Below the pieces are notes generated by a model. The model ran no database searches. It saw only the letters and a list, made by a program, of their open reading frames with translations, and was not told where the DNA came from. DNA of 27,709 bases from Phoronis ovalis (Eukaryota; Phoronida; Phoronidae): NCBI GenBank assembly GCA_028565635.1, contig JAOXYB010018184.1, positions 1-27,709 of the forward strand, in the 5' to 3' direction. Positions 1 to 9,915 of the stretch are shown one piece after another. A program made the position numbers and the translations under genes. The first letter of the stretch is position 1. Each line of letters begins with the position of its first letter.

Positions 1-65
1 TGTAAGGCAACAGCCCCAACAGTCGTAGATTCTAAGCAACACATTGTTTTGCGACAATATCAATC

Positions 66-1623
66 ATGGATGTCGTCTGCCTTCTTGGTTGCTTTGTAAT
101 GCTTGCAGGTGAGTTCACGTTTAATTTCGGCTTGGCCAAAAAGAAAGATGTATAAAAGTTTTATTTAGTCAATAAATATTAAATTTACGGAATAAGCTAT
201 CTCATCTAAGCCTACATTCGCACCTCGTACATCGTCCGTACAACATCCAAAATTGATTAAGTTAACTTCTTTTTTATGGATATCACTATTTCGAATTTTG
301 TCAGAAAAATTTCATGAATAGAATATGTCGCTCTTTTTGAAATTCAAAGCCATTTTTTAAAATTCCACACTACAATTTTGCTCCATCCATGAGCGGGACA
401 GTTTACACACTATTGCTGAGAGCTGTGTTGATGCTGTAGATTTAAAATTTTATACTTGTATTTAATTGTTTTTGACTAAAATGTTCATGTTTAATCACTA
501 CCATTATACTTAAGTATTCACGACAATTCTAACAATCGGTCAGGTAATACCACTGCACACCAGCAGTAACTAAAAGCGCAGGTGAGCATACACAACCAAA
601 AACATTTTGTCAAACATGAGGGTGGGTGCCCTGATAAAGGGAGACTAGGTGAGGACAGAGGACAATTGAAAAATAAATTTGTATATATGTTTAAAGATGC
701 ATTGTTTGGGGGAAATGTTTCGATAAATATTATGTTAATGTAAGATTATTCGGACTAAAAAAAACAAACAGCAACATCAGGAAGAAAAATTTGCCTTGGA
801 AAATATCCGACAAATAAAAATAGGGACATTTATATTGCAAGTCACATTATTATTTTACAGGCAACACAACCGGCACGCTTCCGTCAGCAATGGGTTCAAT
901 GCCTGATTCAACCTTGTTCTTGCCCACCATGAATGTCAACACCACTGCAAGTTCTATCACAGTTGGTAGAGCCATACGTAGCAGTGCAATGCTACCTGCT
1001 GAATTGCATCCATTTTTCATACATTTCTTTGGTATGCCAACGACAACTACCATAATAATACCAACGACTACCATAAAAAGTGAGTATCGGTCATCCTCAT
1101 TTGAACTCTTCATGCAAAATCAATAATGGTTAACTGATGAATACTTACCTTTTCCTTCAGCAAAAAAAATCCAATAGCATCGTAGATTTTCACATGTATC
1201 ATTATAAAATCTACGGTGCTCTTTTGATTTTTTTAATAACACAAGCACCCCATTTCAAAATGTTACTAAAAGAATTTAAAGCATAATTTTGGAAGATCAT
1301 GTATCTTGAAGCTTTGCTTATTAACAATTTTATATCCAGGTACAGTAACTGAACCTTCAACAACTCCCCCAAAACCAACTCTCCCACCAGTAAGACGTAA
1401 AGGGGCAGCGTTCCAGATGATTTATGACGACCGCCCTGCATCAGTGAGTATTGGCATCACGGCATCAGTGATCATGATGGGGATTATAATTGGTATTATA
1501 TTACTAGATATTTCAACGTTGTCCAAGGACATAAAATTGTTAAGGAGAAACTTGGGTAGCTTGTGCTGTAACAAAAAAGACAGTATCGATGATAAAAAGC
1601 TTTCGCAGTTTACAGAGGTTTGA
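66..1623 (+). CDS. Predicted small type I membrane protein with Thr/Pro-rich stalk (three exons)
   Basis: I do not recognise the family. Three exons, 66-108, 861-1079 and 1340-1623, join in frame to 181 residues. Donors at 109, 1080 and acceptors ending at 860, 1339 are canonical, and both introns are phase 1, so the middle exon is symmetric. The first exon encodes a short hydrophobic leader (MDVVCLLGCFVMLA), read as a signal peptide. Residues 16-105 are rich in Thr, Ser and Pro with two N-glycosylation sequons (N16, N41), like a mucin-type stalk. Residues about 123-145 form one strongly hydrophobic Ile/Met/Gly span. The tail is basic with a Cys-Cys pair at 163-164 that could be palmitoylated. 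Type I topology at the cell surface is inferred. Only 65 bases lie upstream of the ATG, so further 5' exons cannot be excluded. The 3' end faces the next gene. Confidence 0.6.
109..860 (+). other. First intron of the small membrane protein gene
   Basis: AT-rich non-coding sequence from a GTGAGT donor to a TTTTACAG acceptor. No other gene, repeat array or RNA gene was seen in it. Confidence 0.5.
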
Positions 1624-1866
1624 GAGCATATTTTTGAGTGAAATGTTACCGACCTTCATGTAAAATGGCCGTGTAACTGCCACGGTTTACAATTATACGA
1701 TCAAAATATGAAAACAAGTTTGATAAAATAATTTATTTTCTGTTTCTTAAAGTTTTAACTGTAGAATGAATACCGGCAATTCGATAAATTCAATTGCATT
1801 ATGGCACTGACATACAAGCAGAGGTATATACAGTCAAATCGAATCAGTTCCCTGATTGTTGCTCAT
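1624..1866. other. Short intergenic gap between convergent genes
   Basis: These 243 bases separate the stop codons of the small membrane protein gene and the C16orf89-like gene and must hold both 3' ends. A TTTATT near 1731 would serve as AATAAA on the minus strand. No gene is seen. Confidence 0.5.
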
Positions 1867-4800
1867 TTACGACTCTTGTGGAAAATGACCTCCGTGTTTA
1901 ATGAGGCACCGCAAATAGACTCCAAGAAGCCCAGTAGCTAGACCAGTTTTGTGAGACAAACATCCATCTGTAAAATAGAGAAACCGATTCTGTAAATTGA
2001 AGCAATATTTTCTTAAACTGTAAATCTATATATTTAATGCCTATGTACAGATTGACATACTGTATTTCATTGAATAGATATTCTCTATAGTATAGAGTAG
2101 AAACTTTAAGGAGGTCGGCACGTCTGTTTAGAAAAATACTGTTAGGATTGGGTATGGATCAGTGTCCCGGATCAACGTGCTAATTAAGCGAGGGACGTTT
2201 TTCTTGCTGATAACTTGTAAGATTGTATGCAATAGCATCTGGTTCTTAGAATTGCTACATGTAATATAAATATTAATGTAATCAGTTTGTCAATAAATCT
2301 GCAATGTTATTGAAATTCCTACACCTGAGAATTGATTATAATGTTGAACTTACCTTCTAATTCTTGTTCTACTAACAACTTTCTGGTACCATCTTTATGT
2401 CTGTAATGGAATTAAATGAAACCTATATAATAGAGCAAATCTTGATCTTGAAATACAAAACAGATGACCCGCACGGTCTGTTTCAATCGCTAAATAGAAG
2501 ACCATTCGTTCTCAAACATAATAAAGCCTGGGGAATGCATAATTGTATACTAACAAATAAATATGCAACTACGTAACCAACTCTACTTATTTTATATAAT
2601 GGTACTACTGCATACATCTGTACCACTAAGCGAACGGAGAGGATTTTTCTAACCAAGTCTACGTCTAAGGACGCACACTATCGGTATCACCGTGTGTAAC
2701 CGTGTCCGGTAGATTACTTGCGTTCGAGATCGTCATCAGCAATTTTTACTGTCGAGACGACATTATACGTTCCGTACTCGCTGCGGTAGTTGAACTTCAA
2801 AAGCTTTCTCAGTGGCGGTTCATAGGGTTTAACCCAGACACTAATTCCGACCCTAGCATTTAAGGTGGTATCTAGGTAGTTGTAAAAATGGCTACCCAAA
2901 ATATCAATCGTTGCAAGCATTATCACTAGTAATCAGAGTAATGCAGTATTACTTGATATGGTTATAATCTCGTATGGTTAAAGCACTACATTATCAATCT
3001 AAATATTTATAAAAGTAGCATTTTATGCAAAAAATATTTTGAAAGTGTGATGAGCCAAGTAGCTATTAGACTAATTTTTATTAATAAAAGTTTGCAGCCG
3101 TGGCTACATGAGGATGTTTATAGTTCAGTGATCCTGGCATTCCACATGCTATAATCTAGAGGCAATGGGTACTGGAATATAAAGGATATTACTTCGATCA
3201 CACGTGTGCTGCTAAGGCACCGCTAAGGGTCGCCATTGTGACAGAATTTTGCATAAATAGCGTTTAAATTTAAATATAAAATATAACTTTGAAAAAATAA
3301 GTAGGTTTGCACCTGCATTTAGTTGTCTCTAACTAAATTATACCAGATCCTTAATTTCTAATAACTCCGGTTTCGTACATTTTTATTAATAAAAATAAAC
3401 TTGACATACAGGTAAAAATGCATGCAACAGCAGCGCCCACACAACTACCTATACGCCACCTTAATCCACTAATTCTGCGAAAATCGCCGGGTCCATTTTT
3501 AGTATTTATAATACTACAGGAAATAACTGTTTACGATCATTGCAAAATCAGAAGGCAAAACATTTACAAATGCAAGCAGTTAAAATCAAGTAAAAATAAA
3601 TAGAACAAATTTACCTGTTGTTATCGGTAAAGCAACACAAATCTTCATCTTGCCACGATAATATCATATTTAACCAATCGGCTTTCATGAAATCTTCGAA
3701 TCCAAGCATACCACAGAGGAGGCCTGAAACCACATAATGAAAAAATATCAATGGAGTGTGCTTTATAGCGTTTAGACAGTTTGTTAGTCCTTGACAAACA
3801 TAAATTGGACAAAAATGACAATACTCTACTGACTCTATGATCAATTGATATTCAGTGCCAATTACTTTGTCAATGATGGACGGTTTTCTATAGTATTGTA
3901 ATTCCATGTTGGAAACAGGAAAAGCATAGTTTAGTTTTTCAAAATTTTGACCTTATGCACAGCTACAGGTACTTTCTGAAATATCGTATTTCCTTCTTAC
4001 GTCCTATTCTGCATTAAATTTTAATATATTTACACAAAAATACGCACGAAGAGCTTATATACATATGCCTGGGTTACCCCAAAGCTGCAGAATTAAAACC
4101 TTACTTTAAAATATTCACAGGGAACTGTGAAAATGTACTGTACCTTGTTCCAAAAACAAATCTTGCAGACCGATGTCCACATGGTTATTTTTCGCAGCTA
4201 TTATAGCATCGCCGTATATAACATTACACAGGTATTGCTGAATGTCTTCTATTTTTTGTTGCTGATACTCACTTGTTCCAGGAACTCTGCAATTTAACTA
4301 CAAAGAAAGCCCAATTATTAAAAGAATTGTTACCAATGATTCTATGCTACAATTTTTAAACTCATTTGAATATGAAGAATGCATTACAACATTTTCCTTC
4401 TAAAACAATTCTAGCAAGAATTCTTTCTCCTTTTAAATAATGTACCTAAACTGTGTGTGATGTTTTCGTCAGCAACTTACATGTTCGATTAGTATGAAGT
4501 AAAGTAAATCGTGCGTTGCTTTATATCCTCCTAGTTCATCGTCAAATTTGGTCATCATTTCCCAACACGATTGTGATATTGTACATTTAGGATGTTTTCT
4601 AGAAGCAAAACAATATATTATAGGAGCATGTACTTTATGTGCGTCCGCCTGGGAGATCGACATTATACCACAAACTTTTGTTTACTTTCGAAACGTTATA
4701 TATCACAGTAAATACTATAGATTTTTCACCTTTTTACTTATGTTACTTTAGTGCATTTAATCAATCGCTTATGTAATCAAGAATGTCACGAATACTTAAA

Positions 4801-7424
4801 TTATTCTTAAGAATTGTACATAAAAAAAAATACAAGAAGAAACGACAGTACTTCGTCCTGTAGATAATGATCAGTGCCAATTCACGACATTGTTGCGTTA
4901 TTCAACGAAAGACACAGCGACATCTCGAGGTAAATATTTTAATGTTATAATAGTTAAAATGTACTTAATGCATACACATACGAAAACGTACACATTGTCT
5001 GTGTGTATGGAATTCATATATTAACAAAAAATATACAGGGTGACACGAAAACGACAAAACACGGAACACTACAAAAAGCATTTATTTTTTAAAATCAGGA
5101 CACAGTCTATATATAGTTTGTTTTATTGTTTTAACAAATTACTTTCAAAAAGAATTCGTCCTTTATTAAGAAATACTAATTCACTATATCCCCAAAAATA
5201 TCGCTTTGGCTTGAAAACGCATGATTTCATTTCTGCCAAAAACTTCCAAATCAGACGTCAAAAAATTTAATTTGGATAATACTTATGGCTTATGTTATCA
5301 TTTTTTTACCTATAAACTATATAATTTGAATAAATGTACACCAAAAAATTCGAATTAATGTCTTGTCTTTAACAATTTTTAAGACTCTAATTTCATACTT
5401 TCGCACCGAAAATAATATTTGTCGAGATTGGCAAACCGAAATTAAAAATACTTCTTACCTTGTTATGCTCAGTAGCAAGTTTGAACTCAGTTGTGTGATA
5501 ACTTGTCACTGACAAGACCCATGTCAGAAATAATACATTTGCAAAGATATGTCGTTTTTATATATCAATAAAATCTTAAAGTAGACGAGACAGTCTTTGC
5601 AACACGTTCCGGTTTTTTCTCCGTTGAAATTGTAAAAAGAGGCTAATGACATTGTTACCATACATAGACAAATTCATTTTCAGAATGTATTTATTCTGCT
5701 AGATAAAACTACCATATGGCACGTAAACGTGTAGATGGGTTGCATTTTCGATTGGATTAAAATACTTGCCCTGTTCCGAGTAAATCCGTAAAGCACTGGT
5801 CGCCTTTCGTCTCATCATATACATCACCGGTAGCGATACCTTTGCTAGCGACATATTGTGGTCGATTATGTCGAGGAATATAATCGATTATGAACGGTTT
5901 TTCAGCTACTGGATGGAGGATCTTGTAATAGGCCGGGTTCGACTTTTTAAGACATGGTAAAGAATCATTACCTGCCTTACTAGCAATTAGTGTCAATATT
6001 TCAATTTCCCTCCAAAAAACTGGATCTGAATTTTGTAAATTATGATAATGTTGAAGGATACTCCATAGTTGTCCTAAAAATGAAAGTTTACATTCCGACT
6101 ACAAAACATTCTTCAGTTATTCTTAAAATTTAGTAACAATAAATGCAGATATTTTGATAAGTATTCATAAACAGGGAGAATTAATATGCTGCAAAGAACT
6201 GCAACAAGTTAAATATGTGCAGGTGTACCAGTATAAATGGCGTCTAGGTGGCCAGCTATGCCTTTTTAATTTTAATTTCAATTTTCTAACAGCTAAAATA
6301 TTGCATTGGTAACAGTAACGGAACACTGTAAGCCTGCTGCGAATTTAATTTATATTTCACTTTTTTCCCTAAAATTGAAAACCATCAATTACATGTACAT
6401 GGGTATCGATGGGTACAAAAGCAATTATTATAAATAACAACACCCATGCAGAATTATATTCTTTGTAAAATGTCACTACTGATATAATCTTCACATGCGG
6501 TGCACTGAATTCGTGTTACTGTTTATTGAAATGCTAATAGCTTATTCGTGATTTATATTTAATGGTACAATAAATTAGAAATGTAACCTACGCCTCCTTC
6601 AAACACCACTACAAGCCCAGGATTATAAATCGGTCAACCAGAGGTCAACCACTGCAATAATATACTTAGTTTTATAAAACGTTAATACATAAGAATCAGC
6701 AGAGGTCACGTCCACACGCAATTATATTGAACTCGGGATCATGACTAAGAATTACTATTATAATATTATATATACTGTTATATTAAAGGATATTTCAAAA
6801 GGTACTATGGGTCCATGCAGGCCCGCAGGCACTACTTCTATGTAATTTTTAACTCTTCACTGACAGACGTTTATAATCGTTTATAATCGTTTATAATTTT
6901 CTATATCCTACATGCAATTATTATCTCAGGCTGAGCACTTAAAAGGTGGCTTCGCTATGTGTTGCCTCTGCAGAAAAATCTGGGATGATATATACCAGTC
7001 CTATACTCAAGGTGTATTACTATTAGATAGCTTGTCTTATATACAGACACACGACACATATGCACCGGCTATATCTCTGATATCTGGGATACGTATGCTA
7101 AAAAAAAATGTTTAAAGTAAAATAACTTGTAATCATAAAGACCAGGCTGTGTACTATTTGTAAAATCGACTATTACTTTGATTGTGGTTAATCTATCCTG
7201 TTGTTTTCTGGTATCGAGTCGTAACGGAATTCCTACTCCTTACCTTCAGCTGCTCGTAACCCATAAATACCGTCTAAATTGACATGACAATGTTCTTCTC
7301 CAAAAAACGTCACAAGCTTTTCCAGTGAATTGAATACCTTCTTAACTAGGTTTCCTGATAACCTATGAGTCGTGATAGGTTGAAATGTCACTGTTAAAAC
7401 GAAAAGAGCCCAAATGAATGTCAT
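1867..7424 (-). CDS. C16orf89: C16orf89-like secreted protein (UPF0764 family), seven exons
   Basis: Exons in coding order: 7424-7244, 6073-5766, 4648-4481, 4297-4144, 3723-3615, 2400-2354 and 1967-1867. They sum to 1068 bases and stay in frame, giving 355 residues, close to the family's usual size. An N-terminal hydrophobic leader (MTFIWALFVLTVTF) predicts secretion. Family landmarks recalled from the vertebrate protein appear in order: NLDGIYGLRAAE (about 49-60), DQCFTDLLGTG (152-162), a Cys-rich CTISQSCW block, GYKATHDLLYF, LLCGMLGFEDF followed by WLNMILSWQ (about 272-296), and DGCLSHKTG near the C-terminus (323-331). The biochemical function is unknown; the human protein is reported as secreted and thyroid-enriched. 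The third exon carries about 20 extra residues (164-183) before the CTIS block, so its acceptor at 4649 is the least certain junction. An alternative C-terminus is described separately. Confidence 0.83.
2718..2925 (-). CDS. Candidate optional internal exon of the C16orf89-like gene
   Basis: An open frame with visibly more GC than its surroundings runs from an acceptor (ATTACTAG ending at 2926) to a donor (GTAATC at 2717). It ends in the same phase as the exon at 3615, so it can splice into the exon starting at 2400. With a 65-base segment at 3513-3449 it would insert 91 residues in frame. The predicted peptide (for example VGISVWVKPYEPPL) matches no family I know. Standard family members lack such an insert, so this may be an exapted repeat or chance. 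Confidence 0.25.
3351..3513 (-). CDS. Candidate alternative terminal exon of the C16orf89-like gene
   Basis: Behind a good acceptor (TTTCCTGTAG ending at 3514) lies an open frame that continues the exon ending at 3615 in the correct phase and stops at TAA 3353-3351. It would replace the conserved DGCLSH tail with about 54 residues, including a hydrophobic stretch (SCVGAAVACIFTCMSSLFLL). That would make a 360-residue, possibly membrane-anchored form. The frame also contains a possible donor at 3448. It may equally be a chance open frame inside the 2401-3614 intron. Confidence 0.3.
4649..5765 (-). other. Second intron of the C16orf89-like gene
   Basis: Very AT-rich intron of 1117 bases. It holds short open frames without codon bias. 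At 5036-5056 it begins a segment reading CAGGGTGACACGAAAACG, which resembles the outer end of some mariner-type transposons, but no opposite terminus or transposase was found. I see no gene here. Confidence 0.45.
6074..7243 (-). other. First intron of the C16orf89-like gene
   Basis: AT-rich intron of 1170 bases between the signal-peptide exon and the second exon. The only notable structure is a perfect threefold 10-base repeat at 6868-6897. No coding exon with family similarity was seen. Confidence 0.5.
6868..6897. repeat. Three perfect tandem copies of a 10-base unit
   Basis: The unit CGTTTATAAT is repeated three times without mismatch inside the first intron of the C16orf89-like gene. It is a short minisatellite; no function is implied. 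Confidence 0.9.
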
Positions 7425-9915
7425 CTTAAAAGAACCATATTAACCAGCAACTTCTGATCAAACCGGATGTTGTTTCACATAATTTGTCCCGTGTCAGTGC
7501 TCTATGTTCCTTATCGCTTTCTGCCCAGGAATCCAAATCCATAATTCTGATTACTTCATCTGAATGTTAAAAATCCTGTTTAAAGGTTTAAAGAGAATGA
7601 GGCTGGAGTTTTGATGAAAGAAAAAACTCCGGACAACTCGCCCAATGGAAAAAATTCAGTTTAAAAGTCTTCTCCTGAGGCAACAAAAATTAATAATCGT
7701 CTTTTGCCAAATAGGCACCTCTTAAATTCAAAATGTACTTTCCGAACAAGTGACTAGCTTTAGAATATACCATTCAGTCTTCATTTGCCAAGTAATCTTC
7801 TGGATTATTTGGGTTAATACTTCAGTACTTGAAAGTGGTACGGACTAGACGTCATCGAATTGTTTGAAATGTCATTTTTCTTGATTAGATTTACTCAGAC
7901 AGGTAATTAGAATGATAATTAAACAATAACTGTAATTAATTATTTAAACACAGTTAAGTTTCCTTATTCTCAAATGAATTCTTTGAATTTTCAAATAACC
8001 CTTACACAAACTTTACGTAAGTAATTACCTTCGATTTCACACCTCATTGGAATTCATTTCAATATGCACGAGTCATAAATGTATATGATTACTTTAAATT
8101 CTACATACTGTTGGATCGATTGTTTTCTTTGAACGCATAGTGAGTGCGTTACAAGGGAAAAGCCACATAGTATGATAAAATTAAAATTTCTTATTATTTT
8201 GTTTTTAATAAAACAAATTCAATACCATTACCCACAAAGATCGCACAAAATTCACACAGCATTTATCACAGTTGAAAATCGGCAATACGAGCTTACGTAT
8301 TTTGAAACGTCATATGGAAAATTCAGCACCATCAAGACTTACACAAAATAGTTATCTTGCATCGCCAGCCTGACATTACTAACAATATATACCAATAATG
8401 GGCGACAAGCAAAATTGATTGAGATGAAAATTTTTTCCTTTGAATTATGCTACACTTTAGGTGCAAGAAACGGCAGTTTATATCTAAATAATACCACGTT
8501 GCAACAACTGTTCTCGTGTTCTACTTCACAATACAAAGTAAAAGTGACACATATACACATTTTAAAACGATAACGTTTATGGCATAAGATCGGAACATTA
8601 GTTCTGAGACAGATATATATATTTCCTACAAATACATGTAGGAAGTGCAGAATTATTAGCTATTCAGATTTGAAATTAATTACAAATATTTACATCAAAT
8701 ATCATGCAATTACATGGCAAACATATAGTGTGAATTAAAACAGGTCGGGCATAGATGATATACAAAATAAACACAATGTGCGAGAGATCTGAGATAACGC
8801 TTTCCCATTTTTTAAAGTACACTTTACCATTTTCAAACCAACAATGGTTCTAAATATAAGCACACTAATATTTTTGTAATATCCACCTTTCTAACATCTG
8901 CACAAAAAGGCATTTAAAATATGCAGCTTTCTATTTTATTTAATAACTGTCTACCTGGTGGTCTTATATAAATAAATTGATATCAACTGGGGCTGATCAA
9001 GAATATTTAACTACTTATGCTGCAGATAAAAATAAGAGACTACTGTTAAATGAGATACAAATTAGCAAAAAAAATCTTGATCCCTTAGTCTCTAAAATAC
9101 AATGTTCAAAAAAGCATTTACAAGACAAATAATTTAATTCATAGCATTGGATATATCTGCTTAGACAAAGCTTTATTTTCAATGTCCTTAACATACCTTA
9201 ACATACTTTTACAGCATATAAAAGTAGCATTACTAGAATATTACCAAACGCGAATTTCTTACTTTAACTATAGCATATTTTTATACATTTTTCTTGGTTC
9301 AGGGCAGCCAAAATATATAAAAATGCTTCTAAATTATTTGTAAAGAATACAGTAGCTATCTATTATATGCATAACAATGTTATATTTTTTATCACAGACG
9401 TAATTTAGCTGTTGCTTTAAAATAAACAATGATATATATTTTAATCTATAAGTTTCTGACCTTACATATAATGTTTATAGCAGTATATCATTGGCAAGTA
9501 TACCACTCCACTCAAACCGTTTATTACTATTTATAGATAGAGGGGGAATGGGGGTAGTGATTACAGTTCACAGGAAATAAAATCACCTTTTCACAAAAGT
9601 TCTGGATAGGAAGATCATAGAGCAAACAGGTAGGCATTTATAATATAAACTTTCACTGCTCATTATTTTCACAGATATCACCCTCACTTTTTATATGACA
9701 ATTCTGAGTTAAGAGATTGAAATTAAATCTTTAATGACACATCACAACAAATAAATTAGGATAAATATGATTTCATTCCTTCTTCATATATAGCCACATT
9801 CACAAAAAAAGCTAATTCTGCATTGTCAAATTTCTGGAAGCATATTCCAAATTTCTTTGGTTTTAAAATGGTAAAATTTGCACAATATTGTTATAATTGC
9901 TAAACATTAAACATT
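7425..9915. other. Intergenic AT-rich stretch, possibly including the LIAT1 3' UTR
   Basis: About 2.5 kb between the start codon of the C16orf89-like gene and the stop codon of the LIAT1-like gene, both on the minus strand. It must hold the promoter of the former and the 3' UTR of the latter. Several TTTATT strings could act as minus-strand polyadenylation signals. A perfect 8-base inverted repeat (TTCCTACA and TGTAGGAA, 6-base loop) sits at 8623-8644. I find no exon with recognisable protein similarity. Confidence 0.5.

Noticed and set aside
850-1113. Open frame on the minus strand opposite the second exon of the small membrane protein gene
   Set aside because: The plus-strand exon has correct splice sites and phase on both sides; the minus frame is its shadow.
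5036-5100. Mariner-like terminal sequence starting CAGGGTGACACG
   Set aside because: No matching inverted terminus, target-site duplication or transposase fragment was found nearby, so it is not called as an element.
4870-5270. Possible small plus-strand gene (ATG near 4870, donor at about 4931, acceptor near 5038)
   Set aside because: The joined frame stops after about 38 residues, shows no domain and lies inside an intron of a well-supported minus-strand gene.
8623-8644. 8-base inverted repeat as a possible microRNA precursor or terminator
   Set aside because: The stem is far too short for a microRNA hairpin, and factor-independent terminators do not apply to animal mRNA genes.
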